Positions 21,480 to 30,662 of a DNA stretch of 64,000 nucleotides are shown one piece after another. Numbering within the stretch: position 1 is the stretch's first letter; the number at the start of each line of letters is the position of its first letter. This DNA is from Kutzneria chonburiensis. Lineage in GTDB: Bacteria; Actinomycetota; Actinomycetes; Mycobacteriales; Pseudonocardiaceae. Below the pieces are notes generated by a model. That model was given only the letters and a program-made list of their open reading frames with translations. It made no database searches and was not told the DNA's origin. The DNA is taken from contig NZ_CP097263.1 in NCBI RefSeq assembly GCF_028622115.1, positions 682,001-746,000 of the forward strand, in the 5' to 3' direction. The position numbers and the translations under genes were made by a program.

Positions 21480-22091
21480 ATGAGTCGACCGACGCGGGGC
21501 TTCGTCGGCAAGCGACGGGCCCCGAGGGACCGGCGGTTGCCGCCCGGCCAGTACGACATCGGCCGCGACTTCCCGGTGCTGACCGCGGAAGTCACGCCAC
21601 GGGTGCACACCGACCGCTGGACCATGACGGTCGACGGCCTGGTGCGCAAACCCGGCAGGTGGACGTGGGACGAGCTGCACGCGCTGCCGCAGGAGGAGTA
21701 CCGCGGCGACATCCACTGCGTCACCACGTGGTCGAAGTTCGACACGCGGTTCGGCGGCGTCAGCATCGACCTGCTGCTGGACCAGGCCGAGCCGCTGGAC
21801 ACGGCCACGCACGTGCTGGCCACGTCGACCACGGGCTACACCACCAACCTGCCGCTGGAGCACCTGCGCAACGGCAAGGCCTGGCTGGTGTGGACGCACG
21901 AGGGCAAGCCGCTGCACCGCGACCACGGCGGCCCGGTGCGGCTGCTGGTGCCGCACCTGTACTTCTGGAAGAGCGCCAAATGGGTCACCAAGCTGACCCT
22001 GCTCGACCACGACGTGCAGGGTTTCTGGGAGCGCAACGGCTATCACGACCTCGGCGACCCCTGGCGCGAACAGCGGTACCAAGGTGACTGA
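21480..22091 (+). CDS. Sulfite-oxidase-like molybdopterin oxidoreductase
   Basis: A 203-residue protein of the sulfite oxidase fold (YedY/MsrP-like core). The molybdenum-ligating cysteine is in DIHCVTTWSKFD. Further signatures are WTWDELHALPQ, TTGYTTNLPLEHL and GGPVRLLVPHLYFWKSAKW. No Tat signal is visible, so it appears cytoplasmic. It overlaps the next gene, a flavin-type reductase, by 8 bp; that protein probably passes electrons to or from it. Substrate unknown. Confidence 0.88.
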   Translation: MSRPTRGFVGKRRAPRDRRLPPGQYDIGRDFPVLTAEVTPRVHTDRWTMTVDGLVRKPGRWTWDELHALPQEEYRGDIHCVTTWSKFDTRFGGVSIDLLLDQAEPLDTATHVLATSTTGYTTNLPLEHLRNGKAWLVWTHEGKPLHRDHGGPVRLLVPHLYFWKSAKWVTKLTLLDHDVQGFWERNGYHDLGDPWREQRYQGD

Positions 22092-22761
22092 CCCCCGCGG
22101 CTGGCGCTACGCCAAGGTCATCTCGACGAGCCACGACACCCCGCACAGCGTGACGCTGCGGCTGGACGTGCCGGACCGGGTGCGGCATCTGTCCGGCCAG
22201 CACTACGTGATTCGGCTGACCGCCGAGGACGGCTACCGGGCGCAGCGCTCGTACTCGGTGGCGTCGGCGCCGGACGACCCGCTGCTGGAGCTGTTCGTGG
22301 AACGGCTCGAGGACGGCGAGGTCTCCACGTACCTGGCCGATGTCGTGGTGCCCGGCGACGAGCTGGAGATCCGCGGCCCGATCGGCGGCTGGTTCGCGTG
22401 GAACGGCAGCACGCCGGCGCTGGGCATCGGCGGCGGCTCCGGTGTCGTGCCGATGATTTCCATGCTGCGGCACAATTCCGACAACTTCCGCGTGGCTGCG
22501 TCGGTGCGCACGGCGGTGGATCTGCCCTATGCCGCCGAACTTACGGCCGCCGGGGCGCTGATCGCGGTGACCCGGGAGGACTTCGGCGGCCGGGCCGCGG
22601 GTCGGCTGACCGCGCACGAACTGCTGCCCCTCTACACGCCCGGCGCCGTCTGCTACGTCTGCGGATCGGCCGCTTTCGCCGAGGCGGCAAGCATGTTGCT
22701 GCTCGACATCGGCGTGCCGACGGAGGACATCCGGGTCGAAAGGTTCGGTCCCTCGGGCTGA
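22084..22761 (+). CDS. Ferredoxin reductase-type FAD/NAD(P)H oxidoreductase
   Basis: A 225-residue FNR-family protein: FAD-binding beta barrel with RSYSVASAP (the RxYS box), then GIGGGSGVVPMISML for NAD(P)H binding and YVCGSAAFAEAA near the C-terminus. It has no 2Fe-2S ferredoxin domain, so it needs a separate partner. The 8-bp overlap with the molybdopterin protein strongly suggests the two form a redox couple. Confidence 0.9.
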   Translation: MTDPRGWRYAKVISTSHDTPHSVTLRLDVPDRVRHLSGQHYVIRLTAEDGYRAQRSYSVASAPDDPLLELFVERLEDGEVSTYLADVVVPGDELEIRGPIGGWFAWNGSTPALGIGGGSGVVPMISMLRHNSDNFRVAASVRTAVDLPYAAELTAAGALIAVTREDFGGRAAGRLTAHELLPLYTPGAVCYVCGSAAFAEAASMLLLDIGVPTEDIRVERFGPSG

Positions 22762-22845
22762 TTCACCGTACGGACAGATGGCGTTCATGGCATGGATGCT
22801 CCCTCGGCCTAGGTTCCTCGCGTTCCCGGAGCTGAGGAGACCCGC

Positions 22846-24393
22846 ATGTCCGACAAGCGCACTGTCAGCCGAAGAGGGGCGCTGGGCCTGTTCGGCGCGA
22901 CCGCCGTGGCGGCCCCGTTGCTCGGCACCGCCACCGCGGAAGCCGCCACGCCGGCGTTCGTGCCGAGCGTCGGCAACGGCAGCACCCCGGTGCAGGGCCT
23001 GCACCTCCAGTTCGGGGCCGACCCGGCGCGCCAGATGGTCGTCTCCTGGATCACCGAGAGCTCGGTGCGCAAGCCGCGGGTCGTCTACGGCACGCTGGAA
23101 GGCGGCTTCGGCGGCTGCGCCGATGCGGACACCAAGACCTATGTGGACGGCACTTCCGGTCGCACGGTCTACATCCACCACGCCACGCTGAACCGCCTGC
23201 GCCCCAACACCCAGTACATGTACGCCGCCCAGCACGACGGCGCGACCCCGGACGCCGGCACCTTCCGGACCGCGCCGTCGGGCCGGATGCCGTTCACCTT
23301 CACCAGCTTCGGCGACCAGTCCGCGCCGCAGGTCACGTGGGCCAGCAACGGCAGCGTCGGCCTCGACGCCAACTCGACGCCGGCCACCAAGGACATCGTC
23401 ACCGGCATCGAGACCGTGGCCCCGCTGTTCCACCTGCTCAACGGCGACCTGTGCTACGCCAACCTGGACGTGGACCGGGTCCGCACCTGGAACAACTTCT
23501 TCACCAACAACACCCGCTCGGCGCGGTTCCGGCCGTGGATGCCGGCCGCCGGCAACCACGAGATCGAGAAGCAGAACGGCCCCATCGGCCTTGCCGCCTA
23601 CCAGGCCTACTTCGACCTGCCGTCCACCGAGACCGACGCGGAGCTCCAGGGCCTGTGGTACGGCTTCACCGCCGGCTCGGTGCGGGTGATCGTGCTCCAG
23701 AACGACGACAACTGCCTCCAGGACGGCGGCGACGTCTACGTCAACGGCTACTCCGGCGGCCGCCAGCTCAAGTGGCTGGAGAAGGAGCTGGCCGCCGCGC
23801 GCCGGTCCCGTGACATCGACTGGATCGTCGTCGCCATGCACCAGGTGATGATCAGCACCTCCGACGCCAACGGCGCCGATCTCGGGCTGCGCCAGCTGTA
23901 CGGGCCGCTGTTCGACAAGTACGGCGTGGACCTGGTGCTGTGTGGGCACGAGCACGACTACGAGCGGTCGCTGGCCGTGCACGGCGTCGTGCCCGGCAGC
24001 GAGACCCTGACGCCCAACCCGGTGTCGTCGGCCACCGACAACATCGACGCCACCCACGGCACCGTGCACATGATCCTCGGCGGCGGCGGCGTTTCCGGCA
24101 CCACCAACGGCTCCTTCTTCAAGGACGGCACCGGCAAGGTCATCACCGCCGTGTCGGCGACGCCGGGCTCCAACGGCAAGCGAACTTCCACCTATGTCAA
24201 GGAAGAGGCCGTGTACAGCGCGGTCCGCGACCTCGACCACCCGTACGGCTTCGCCGCCTTCACCGTCGACCCGGGCCGCCACCCCGGCGACACCACGACC
24301 ATGCACGTCACGTACTACAACGTGAACAAGCCGCACGGCGACCTGTCGGTGTTCGAGAAGTTCAGCCTGCACCGCAGGCGTTCCGACGGCTGA
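22846..24393 (+). CDS. Secreted purple acid phosphatase-like metallophosphoesterase
   Basis: A 515-residue exported enzyme. The N-terminus (KRTVSRRGALGLFGATAVAA) has a twin-arginine-like signal ending at AEA. A fibronectin-like N-domain is followed by the dinuclear metallophosphatase motifs FGDQ, LNGDLCYAN, AAGNHEIE, VVAMHQ and CGHEHDYERS, the last being the purple acid phosphatase hallmark. It probably releases phosphate from organic esters outside the cell. RBS GGAG precedes the ATG. I see no obvious PHO box in the 84-bp leader. Confidence 0.9.
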   Translation: MSDKRTVSRRGALGLFGATAVAAPLLGTATAEAATPAFVPSVGNGSTPVQGLHLQFGADPARQMVVSWITESSVRKPRVVYGTLEGGFGGCADADTKTYVDGTSGRTVYIHHATLNRLRPNTQYMYAAQHDGATPDAGTFRTAPSGRMPFTFTSFGDQSAPQVTWASNGSVGLDANSTPATKDIVTGIETVAPLFHLLNGDLCYANLDVDRVRTWNNFFTNNTRSARFRPWMPAAGNHEIEKQNGPIGLAAYQAYFDLPSTETDAELQGLWYGFTAGSVRVIVLQNDDNCLQDGGDVYVNGYSGGRQLKWLEKELAAARRSRDIDWIVVAMHQVMISTSDANGADLGLRQLYGPLFDKYGVDLVLCGHEHDYERSLAVHGVVPGSETLTPNPVSSATDNIDATHGTVHMILGGGGVSGTTNGSFFKDGTGKVITAVSATPGSNGKRTSTYVKEEAVYSAVRDLDHPYGFAAFTVDPGRHPGDTTTMHVTYYNVNKPHGDLSVFEKFSLHRRRSDG

Positions 24394-24398
24394 GCCCG

Positions 24399-24436
24399 CC
24401 GGCCCCGGTCGTCGAGCGACCGACGATCGGGGCCGG
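24399..24436 (+). terminator. Bidirectional hairpin terminator
   Basis: CCGGCCCCGGTCGTCG (24399-24414) pairs with CGACGATCGGGGCCGG (24421-24436), 15 of 16, around a 6-base loop. It lies between two convergent genes, touching the stop codon of the minus-strand fusion gene. Confidence 0.8.
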
Positions 24437-27250
24437 TCAGCTTCGCTGCTGGTAGAGGGCGGTGCTGGCCTTGTGGACGGCCGAGGTCAGTTCGCCGACC
24501 GCCCGCTGGAGCGCGGACGGCGAGTTCGCGTCCAGCGCCTTGCGGGTGGCCTCGACCGCGCGGTGGACCTCCTGCCGGACCGACAACGGCAGCGCCGCGG
24601 CGTTGTCGGTGACGAGCTGCTCGCTCTTGTAGATCAGCGACTCCGCGGCCAGCCGGGCCTCGGTCTCGTCCCGCCGGACCCGGTCCTGTTCGGCGTAGGT
24701 CTCGGCCTCGGCGACCATGCGGTCGATGTCGGCCACGGGCAGCGCCGAGCCGCCGGTGATGGTGATCGACTGTTCCTTGCCGGTGCCCAGGTCCTTGGCG
24801 TGGACGTGCACGATGCCGCTCTGGTCGATGTCGAAGGTGACCTCGATCTGCGGCACGCCGCGCGGCGCGGGGGCGATGCCCCGTAGTTCGAACTCACCCA
24901 GCTTCTTGTTGTGCACCGCGATCTCGCGCTCGCCCTGGAAGACGTGGATCAGCACCGACGGCTGGTTGTCGTCGGCGGTCGTGAAGACCTCGGTGCGCTT
25001 GCACGGCAGCGTGGTGTTGCGCTCGATGAGCTTGGTGAACACGCCGCCCTTGGTCTCGATGCCCAGTGACAGCGGCGTCACGTCGAGCGGCAGCACGTCC
25101 TTGATCTCGCCCATCATCACGCCGGCCTGTAGTGCGGCGCCCATGGCCACGGCCTCGTCACGGTCGAGGCCGCGGTAGGGCTCCCTGCCGCCGGTCAGCT
25201 GCCGGACCAGCTCGGCGACCGCCGGCATCCGGGTCGCGCCACCGGCCAGCACCACGTGGTCGATGTCGCCGATCGACAGCTCCGCGTCCTCGATCACCCG
25301 GCGGAACAGCGGACGGGTGCGGTCGAGCAGGTCGGCGGTGATCCGCTGGAACTCGGCGCGGGACAAGGTCTCGTCGAGGAACAGCGGGTTCCCGGCGTTG
25401 TCCGTGCTGATGTAGGGCAGGGTGATGGTGGTGGAGTTGATGCTGGACAGCTCGATCTTCGCCTTCTCCGCCGCGTCCATGAGCCGCTGCGTTGCCGCCG
25501 GATCCCGGCTCAGGTCGACGCCGGTGGCCGCCTTGAACCGCTGGACCAGCCACTCCACGATCCGCCGGTCGAACTGCTCACCGCCGAGCGTGGTGTCCCC
25601 GCTCGTGGCCCGAACCTCGACCACCCCGTCGCCGATCTCGATCAGCGACACGTCGAACGTGCCGCCGCCGAGATCGAAGACGATGATCGTGTGCTCCGGC
25701 TCGCCCCGGGTGAGCCCGTAGGACAGCGCGGCCGCGGTCGGCTCGTTGAGGATGCGCTGGATGTTCAGGCCGGCGATGCGGCCCGCCTCCAGGGTGGCCA
25801 GCCGCTGCGCGTCCCCGAAGTGCGCCGGCACCGTCGCCACCACGTCGGTGATCGCCTGGCCGAGGAAGGCCTCGGCGTCCCGCTTGAGCTTCATCAGCAC
25901 GCGCGCGGCGATCTCCTGCGCGGTATAGGTTTTCTCGTCTATCCGCATCCGCCAGCTGGTGCCGAGGTGGTGCTTGACCGACCGGATCGTACGGTCGACG
26001 TTGGTCACGGCGGCGCGTCGTGCGGACTCCCCGACCAGGACGTCCCCGTTGCGGGCGAAGGAGACCACCGACGGCGTCGTCCGCTGCCCCTCGGCGTTGG
26101 GCACCACGATCGGCTTGCCGTCGCGCAGCACGCTGATCGCGGAGCTGGTGGTGCCGAACGACATTCCCACCGACAGCCTGCTGGTCGGCGCGACCGCGGG
26201 CTCGGCCGGCGGCGGGCCGACGCGCGCAGGCTCGGGCTCGCGGCGCGCGGCCTGCTTGGCCGCCTCCAGGTTCCGCAACGCGGCCTGGGCTGCCGCCGAC
26301 ACCATCCGGCTGTCGTCGTCGGTGAGGTGCGTCAGCGTGGTGAACGCCTGGTCGGCGTAGTTCGGGTCGTCGGCCAGCACCGCCAACAGATCCACGGCGC
26401 CGCGCCGGATCCGCTGGTCGTGATCCTCCAGCAGACGCATGACGTTGACCGGCAGCGCGCCGTGCTCGTCCTCAGTGGACGGTGCGTGCCAGGCCGGATT
26501 CCGGGCCAGCGCCAGCAGATCCGACGTGCCGGTGCCACGCCGCTGCGGCTTGGGCAGCCCGCCCGCGGTCAGCGCGGCCAGCAGGTGGATGTAGATCTGT
26601 TCGAGCGTGATGAGTTCGGAACCGGTGGCCACGCCGTGGTTGAGCAGCCGCAGCAACTCGCCGGTGAAGGCGGTGTGCCGCGCGCCGTCGGGGGCGATGG
26701 CCGGCTGGTTGGCCGGGGCCGACGTCAGCGTGTAGACCCCGCTGATCTCGATCTGTCCGGACACCACCGAGTCCCGGTCGCTCATCGCCTCGATGGCCCG
26801 CCCGGAGAAACAGCAGTCCAGGATCAGGATCCGGTTGCGCGCCGGGCTGTTCAGGAACGCTTCCCGGATGTAGTCGAACGGCATGGCCGAGTAGTAGACG
26901 CTCTCGCTGTTCGTCGTGGTCAGGCCCAGGTACAGCCGGCCCTGGGCGTCGAGCAGACCGTGCCCGGCGTAGTAGACGAGGAAGGTGTCCTGGGCTTGGC
27001 GGGCCTCGGCGGCGACCATCTCGCCCAGCAACCCGGCGTGCTCGGGGTCGGGGATCGTGGTGACGCTGTCACGGCGGAACGAGCCGGTGCGCTCGTCGCC
27101 GAGCCGGTCGGCGAGATCTTGCACATTCCCCAGTGCGCCAAGCAGATCGTGCAGGTGGTCGTCACGGTAGCGGGCCACCCCGATCAGCACGGCGCGTGAG
27201 CGGGCGAGATCCGGCAGCCGCTCGCCGCTAGGGGGTGTCTCGTGGATCAT
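24437..27250 (-). CDS. Caspase-HEAT-Hsp70 fusion protein
   Basis: A 937-residue fusion. Residues 15-250 are a caspase/metacaspase-like protease ([18 protein letters not shown] with His97; LILDCCFSG with Cys147 the likely nucleophile). Residues 265-335 form short HEAT-like helices ([20 protein letters not shown]). Residues 358-937 are a nearly complete Hsp70: [39 protein letters not shown] and a full beta substrate-binding domain ([14 protein letters not shown]), then a lid. The phosphate-1 loop reads GMSFGTTSS instead of GIDLGTTNS, losing the usual Asp. The ATG at 27250 lies inside the upstream EACC1-like gene. I infer a chaperone-gated suicide protease. Confidence 0.9.
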   Translation of the reverse strand: MIHETPPSGERLPDLARSRAVLIGVARYRDDHLHDLLGALGNVQDLADRLGDERTGSFRRDSVTTIPDPEHAGLLGEMVAAEARQAQDTFLVYYAGHGLLDAQGRLYLGLTTTNSESVYYSAMPFDYIREAFLNSPARNRILILDCCFSGRAIEAMSDRDSVVSGQIEISGVYTLTSAPANQPAIAPDGARHTAFTGELLRLLNHGVATGSELITLEQIYIHLLAALTAGGLPKPQRRGTGTSDLLALARNPAWHAPSTEDEHGALPVNVMRLLEDHDQRIRRGAVDLLAVLADDPNYADQAFTTLTHLTDDDSRMVSAAAQAALRNLEAAKQAARREPEPARVGPPPAEPAVAPTSRLSVGMSFGTTSSAISVLRDGKPIVVPNAEGQRTTPSVVSFARNGDVLVGESARRAAVTNVDRTIRSVKHHLGTSWRMRIDEKTYTAQEIAARVLMKLKRDAEAFLGQAITDVVATVPAHFGDAQRLATLEAGRIAGLNIQRILNEPTAAALSYGLTRGEPEHTIIVFDLGGGTFDVSLIEIGDGVVEVRATSGDTTLGGEQFDRRIVEWLVQRFKAATGVDLSRDPAATQRLMDAAEKAKIELSSINSTTITLPYISTDNAGNPLFLDETLSRAEFQRITADLLDRTRPLFRRVIEDAELSIGDIDHVVLAGGATRMPAVAELVRQLTGGREPYRGLDRDEAVAMGAALQAGVMMGEIKDVLPLDVTPLSLGIETKGGVFTKLIERNTTLPCKRTEVFTTADDNQPSVLIHVFQGEREIAVHNKKLGEFELRGIAPAPRGVPQIEVTFDIDQSGIVHVHAKDLGTGKEQSITITGGSALPVADIDRMVAEAETYAEQDRVRRDETEARLAAESLIYKSEQLVTDNAAALPLSVRQEVHRAVEATRKALDANSPSALQRAVGELTSAVHKASTALYQQRS

Positions 27251-27716
27251 GATCGATGAGAGTCGGGATCGAGGTGGTTCCTGGCGGTGCGGCGGGAACG
27301 CCCTCATACCGGGTGTATTCGGGTGTTCCCGCGGTGCCGCCAGGGGCCGCGTCGGCGCGGCTATCGCGGTTATGATCCACGAGACGCCCCTGGTCACCGA
27401 GGGCGCTCCGGATGATTGCCTCGGCATCCGCGGCACGGTCGACGGTGACCTCGACGGTCCGGCCGTTCTCGGTGAGCTTCACGGTGACGGCGGACTTGCG
27501 CTGCCGCAGCCACACCGTGATCGAGTTGGCCAGCACGGTGATCGCGCCGCCGCTGCCGACAGCCACCACGAGCGCGTCGGCCAGCGTGCCCATCTCACCC
27601 GGCACGGGCGGGGCGTTCTCCAGCGTCACCTGGCCGCGCAGCTCGTCCTCCTGCTGCAACCACTGGTGCAGCGAACGCAGCTCGTCGGGCTGGTCGACCT
27701 GGATCCGCGCCTGCAT
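27228..27716 (-). CDS. EACC1-like effector-associated protein
   Basis: A 162-residue protein: [20 protein letters not shown], then [20 protein letters not shown] and a hydrophobic stretch ([20 protein letters not shown]) before a beta strand region ([18 protein letters not shown]). This matches what I remember of effector-associated constant component 1, the invariant partner in actinobacterial conflict operons. The tail (about 120-162) is low-complexity Pro/Gly/Thr-rich. It overlaps the caspase-Hsp70 start by 23 bp, so the two are produced together. The name rests on recalled sequence character and operon context; a profile search would settle it. Confidence 0.75.
   Translation of the reverse strand: MQARIQVDQPDELRSLHQWLQQEDELRGQVTLENAPPVPGEMGTLADALVVAVGSGGAITVLANSITVWLRQRKSAVTVKLTENGRTVEVTVDRAADAEAIIRSALGDQGRLVDHNRDSRADAAPGGTAGTPEYTRYEGVPAAPPGTTSIPTLIDHDPRDTP
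27237..27385 (-). repeat. Inverted repeat covering the caspase-Hsp70 start codon
   Basis: GTCTCGTGGATCAT (27237-27250) and ATGATCCACGAGAC (27372-27385) are perfect 14-bp arms. Inside them CCTGGCGGTGCGGCGGGAAC (27280-27299) pairs with 27325-27344 at 16 of 20. Spacers are 29 and 27 bases. In the mRNA the outer arm contains the start codon and first codons of the caspase-Hsp70 gene, so folding could hide that start until ribosomes translating the EACC1-like gene open it. Confidence 0.6.
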
Positions 27717-27780
27717 GCGGCCACTGTAGGCGGGCTGATCGGCGGCACCGACATTTCGGGCAATCGGTCGCGCTAATGGC

Positions 27781-29280
27781 CTAGGGGTCGTCGGTGAAGG
27801 CCAGCAGCATCTCGTCGGCGAACACGTCGTAGCGGCCGCGGCCGTTGCGCTTGGCCCGGTACATGGCGATGTCGGCCCGGCGGACCAGGGCGGCCGGGTC
27901 GGTCATGCCGTGGGTGCTCAGCGTGATGCCGATGGAGGCGTTGACCTGCAACTGCCGGCCGGCGATGCGCATCGGCTCGTGCAGGCCGCGCAGGATGCGG
28001 TCGGCGACCTTGGCCGCGTCGACCGGGGTGGAGACGTTCTGCAGCATCACGGCGAACTCGTCGCCGCCGAAGCGGGCGGCGACGTCGCTGTCCCGCAGCT
28101 GGGCGACGATCCGGTCGGCGGTGATGGTGAGCAGGGTGTCGCCGGCGGCGTGGCCGAGGGTGTCGTTGATGGCCTTGAACCGGTCGAGGTCGATGAACAG
28201 CAGCGCCACCCGCGAGCCGCCGTGCCCGGTGAGCTCGAGCTGGTGGGACAGCCGGTCCAGGAACAGGCTGCGGCTGGCCAGGCCGGTCACGGAGTCGTGG
28301 AACGCCTGGTGCATCCGGTCGACGGTGTTGGCGTCGGTCAGCGCCAGGCTGACGTGCTCGGCGAAGGACTGGAGCATCTGCACCTCGGGCGGCGCGTAGA
28401 CCCGGCCGGGCCGCTCGGCCAGTACGACGAGGCCGCCGGTGATGGTGCCGGAGTCGTGCACGGGCGCGGCCATGGACGCGATGCCGTCGGCCGAGTCGTC
28501 CTCGCACACCACGACGCCGCCGGACATGATGGCCGCGCCGACGGTGCCGGCCTCGGCCAGCGGCATCGACGGCGTCTCCAGTTCGGTGTCCACGGCCAGC
28601 CCGGCCCCGGCGACCAGGGTGATCCGCTGCGGATCGGAGTCGTCCCGCAGCCACAGGCCGACGGCCCCGTCGCCGAGCAGCTGCCGGGCCGCGGCGGCGA
28701 TCATGTCGAGGACCTGGGGCAGCGGCCGCCGCCGCGAGATGGCCCGCTGCACGTCGAACAGGTGCTCCAGCAGCCGCTGCCGCTGCTGCAACGACGCCAG
28801 CAGCTCGGCGTTCTCGGCGGCCTGCCGCTCGCTGCGCTCCCGCATCTCGTGCTCGGCCTGCAAGGTGCGCAGCATGGTCAGGGCCAGCTCCAGCAGCCGG
28901 GCCATGCCCCGCACGATGTTGCGCTCCTCCACGGAGAAGCCCTGCTCACCCCACCGGGCCAGCACGAGATGCCCGGGCCGGCCGCCACCCCAGTCGGCGG
29001 CGATGGCCCGGCAGCGCCCGACCCCCGGCACGTCAACGTTGTCGAGTTCGCGGTTCGCCACCGCGACCAGGTCGTCCGCCGGGACCCGGCCCACCGGGAA
29101 GCCGACGACCGCGACCACCTCGTCGTCGATGACCACCGCGGCGACCTCGGCGTCCAGCGCCCGCGCGGCCCGCTCGACGGCGGCGTAAGCGGCCGACTCC
29201 TCGTCCGAGCACTCCGACACCACGGCCAGCAGCTCCAACAGTTGCTGTCCGTCGTGGTACGCGCCCCCGAAACTGGTCAT
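27781..29280 (-). CDS. GAF-GGDEF diguanylate cyclase
   Basis: A 499-residue soluble signalling protein. The N-terminal 140 residues are a GAF-like sensor, followed by a coiled coil (about 140-185), a second GAF domain (about 190-340) and a GGDEF domain (about 345-490) with FIDLDRFKAINDTLGHAAGD and an intact RFGGDEFAVML active site. It should make cyclic di-GMP. No RxxD inhibitory site is obvious before the GGDEF. It starts 3 bp after the FIST gene stop, so the FIST protein is its likely sensor partner. Confidence 0.92.
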   Translation of the reverse strand: MTSFGGAYHDGQQLLELLAVVSECSDEESAAYAAVERAARALDAEVAAVVIDDEVVAVVGFPVGRVPADDLVAVANRELDNVDVPGVGRCRAIAADWGGGRPGHLVLARWGEQGFSVEERNIVRGMARLLELALTMLRTLQAEHEMRERSERQAAENAELLASLQQRQRLLEHLFDVQRAISRRRPLPQVLDMIAAAARQLLGDGAVGLWLRDDSDPQRITLVAGAGLAVDTELETPSMPLAEAGTVGAAIMSGGVVVCEDDSADGIASMAAPVHDSGTITGGLVVLAERPGRVYAPPEVQMLQSFAEHVSLALTDANTVDRMHQAFHDSVTGLASRSLFLDRLSHQLELTGHGGSRVALLFIDLDRFKAINDTLGHAAGDTLLTITADRIVAQLRDSDVAARFGGDEFAVMLQNVSTPVDAAKVADRILRGLHEPMRIAGRQLQVNASIGITLSTHGMTDPAALVRRADIAMYRAKRNGRGRYDVFADEMLLAFTDDP

Positions 29281-29283
29281 CCG

Positions 29284-30471
29284 CTAGCCGAGGGCCAGCA
29301 CGGCGAGGGTCTGGTTGTGGAAGCCGTGGATGCCGCGGGCCCGGGCGATCTCGCCGTACGCGTAGAAGCCGGCGAACGGGGCCGCCTCGGCCCACTTGGC
29401 CAGCCGGGCGTTGTCCCGCCGCAGCGCCTCGTCGTCGAGGATGGCCCGGATCGCCGCGCAGCTGATGGTCAGCAGCCCCACCGGTTCCCGCCCGCCCAGC
29501 CCGGCCAGTGCCTCCTGGCAGGCGGCGTCGGTGGCGGCCAGGATGGACTGCTCGTCGCCGGTCATGGCCCACACCAGGCCGCCGTGGTCGAAGTTGCCGC
29601 CGCCGCCGAGCGACCGGCCTTCCAGGTCGATCTGGGTGCTGACGTTGCGTGCGTCGACACTGTTGCGGCGCTGCAGGCCAAGCGGCCGCGGCAGCGCGAA
29701 CCGCATCAGCGCCTCCTTGTCGGTGTACGCCTCCGGCGGCGCGCCGAGCCGCTCCAGGTAGACGTCCAGCGCCGGCCGGTCGTCCACGGTCTGGATGCGC
29801 CCGTCGCGACTGCCGGTGACGATCATCGGCTCGCCGACCGTGCGGAAGCCGTGCCGCACGCCGACCGACAGCGGCGCCTCGGAGTGGATCGTCGCGGCCA
29901 CCACGGCGTTGGTCAGCACCCGGTCGCCGGACAGCAGATACGCCTGCTTCATCCGCCAGCCATCGGCGCCGGAACCGCCGAACAGCGGCACACTGGCGCC
30001 CAGCACGCTGTAACAGCCCCGCACGATCTGCTCCTGCTCGCGGACCAACCCGTCGGTCAGCAATACGAGCACGCGATGGGGCAGGTTCGGAATTTCGGTC
30101 ACGCTGCGACCCAATTCCTCGCCGGCCTCGCGCTGCCGGCCCCGCACGTCCTCGGCCGCGGCCGTGGTTACGGCGAAACCGGGGCCGCCGATGGCCGCCA
30201 CCACCACGGTGCCGTCGTTGGCGCCGCCGCCGCAGATCTCGCCGCGCGTGGTGCAGCCGATCACCGGCACGTCCGGGCCGACCACGTCCCGGACACCGGC
30301 GCGCACCAGCGCCGGGTCGTACGTGATCGCCGAGAAGACGATGAGCAGCTTGGGATCCGCCCCACTGAGGGCGGTGGTGGCTGCCTGTGCCGCTGCTGTC
30401 CTCGGTTCGGTGGTGTTGGATTGGCCGACACCCATCCAACGCCTGCCGTCGGGACGCGCGTCCATGTTCAT
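29284..30471 (-). CDS. FIST-domain sensory protein
   Basis: A 395-residue protein with FIST-N (about 1-200: DPKLLIVFSAITYDP, VIGCTTRGEICGGG, LLTDGLVREQEQIVRG, PLFGGSGADGWRM) and FIST-C (about 210-395: FALPRPLG, LLTISCAAIRAIL, GFYAYGEIARARG, FHNQTLAVLALG). FIST domains are proposed to bind small ligands such as amino acids and usually sit next to signalling enzymes, as here with a diguanylate cyclase. I start at ATG 30471, four bases after GGAGG; a second ATG at 30465 has better spacing. An upstream TTG at 30504 is unlikely. Confidence 0.9.
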   Translation of the reverse strand: MNMDARPDGRRWMGVGQSNTTEPRTAAAQAATTALSGADPKLLIVFSAITYDPALVRAGVRDVVGPDVPVIGCTTRGEICGGGANDGTVVVAAIGGPGFAVTTAAAEDVRGRQREAGEELGRSVTEIPNLPHRVLVLLTDGLVREQEQIVRGCYSVLGASVPLFGGSGADGWRMKQAYLLSGDRVLTNAVVAATIHSEAPLSVGVRHGFRTVGEPMIVTGSRDGRIQTVDDRPALDVYLERLGAPPEAYTDKEALMRFALPRPLGLQRRNSVDARNVSTQIDLEGRSLGGGGNFDHGGLVWAMTGDEQSILAATDAACQEALAGLGGREPVGLLTISCAAIRAILDDEALRRDNARLAKWAEAAPFAGFYAYGEIARARGIHGFHNQTLAVLALG

Positions 30472-30593
30472 GACGCCTCCACTCGACGGCGGTCGGTCAG
30501 ACAACTTAGTCGCTCATCAGGCCCGGTGAAGAGTCGGACATGTAGATCTTCACTCAAACGGCGCATCTGTTCGGCGGCACGTGGAGCGGTTGA

Positions 30594-30622
30594 TTGACAC
30601 GGTCGGCACGCATTGGTCTAGT
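30594..30622 (+). promoter_or_regulatory. Housekeeping-type promoter for the GH92 gene
   Basis: TTGACA (30594-30599), 17 bases, TCTAGT (30617-30622): a consensus -35 and a 4-of-6 -10. TTGGTCTAGTGCA at 30613-30625 has a core resembling half of a DasR-type site (TGGTCTAGACCA), but the other half is poor, so regulation by a DasR-like protein is only a possibility. Confidence 0.5.
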
Positions 30623-30662
30623 GCAGCACGTAATCAGCTGGCTACCGTAAGGGGTGGGCCGT

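Noticed and set aside
21985-24372. Minus-strand frame of 795 codons opposite the reductase and phosphatase
   Set aside because: Shadow of two genes with complete family motifs; no domain of its own.
27251-27436. Longer N-terminus for the caspase-Hsp70 protein
   Set aside because: It would lie wholly inside the EACC1-like gene and has no homology to caspases.
27910-30597. Long plus-strand frame of about 895 codons
   Set aside because: Antisense shadow of the GGDEF and FIST genes, which have clear domain motifs.
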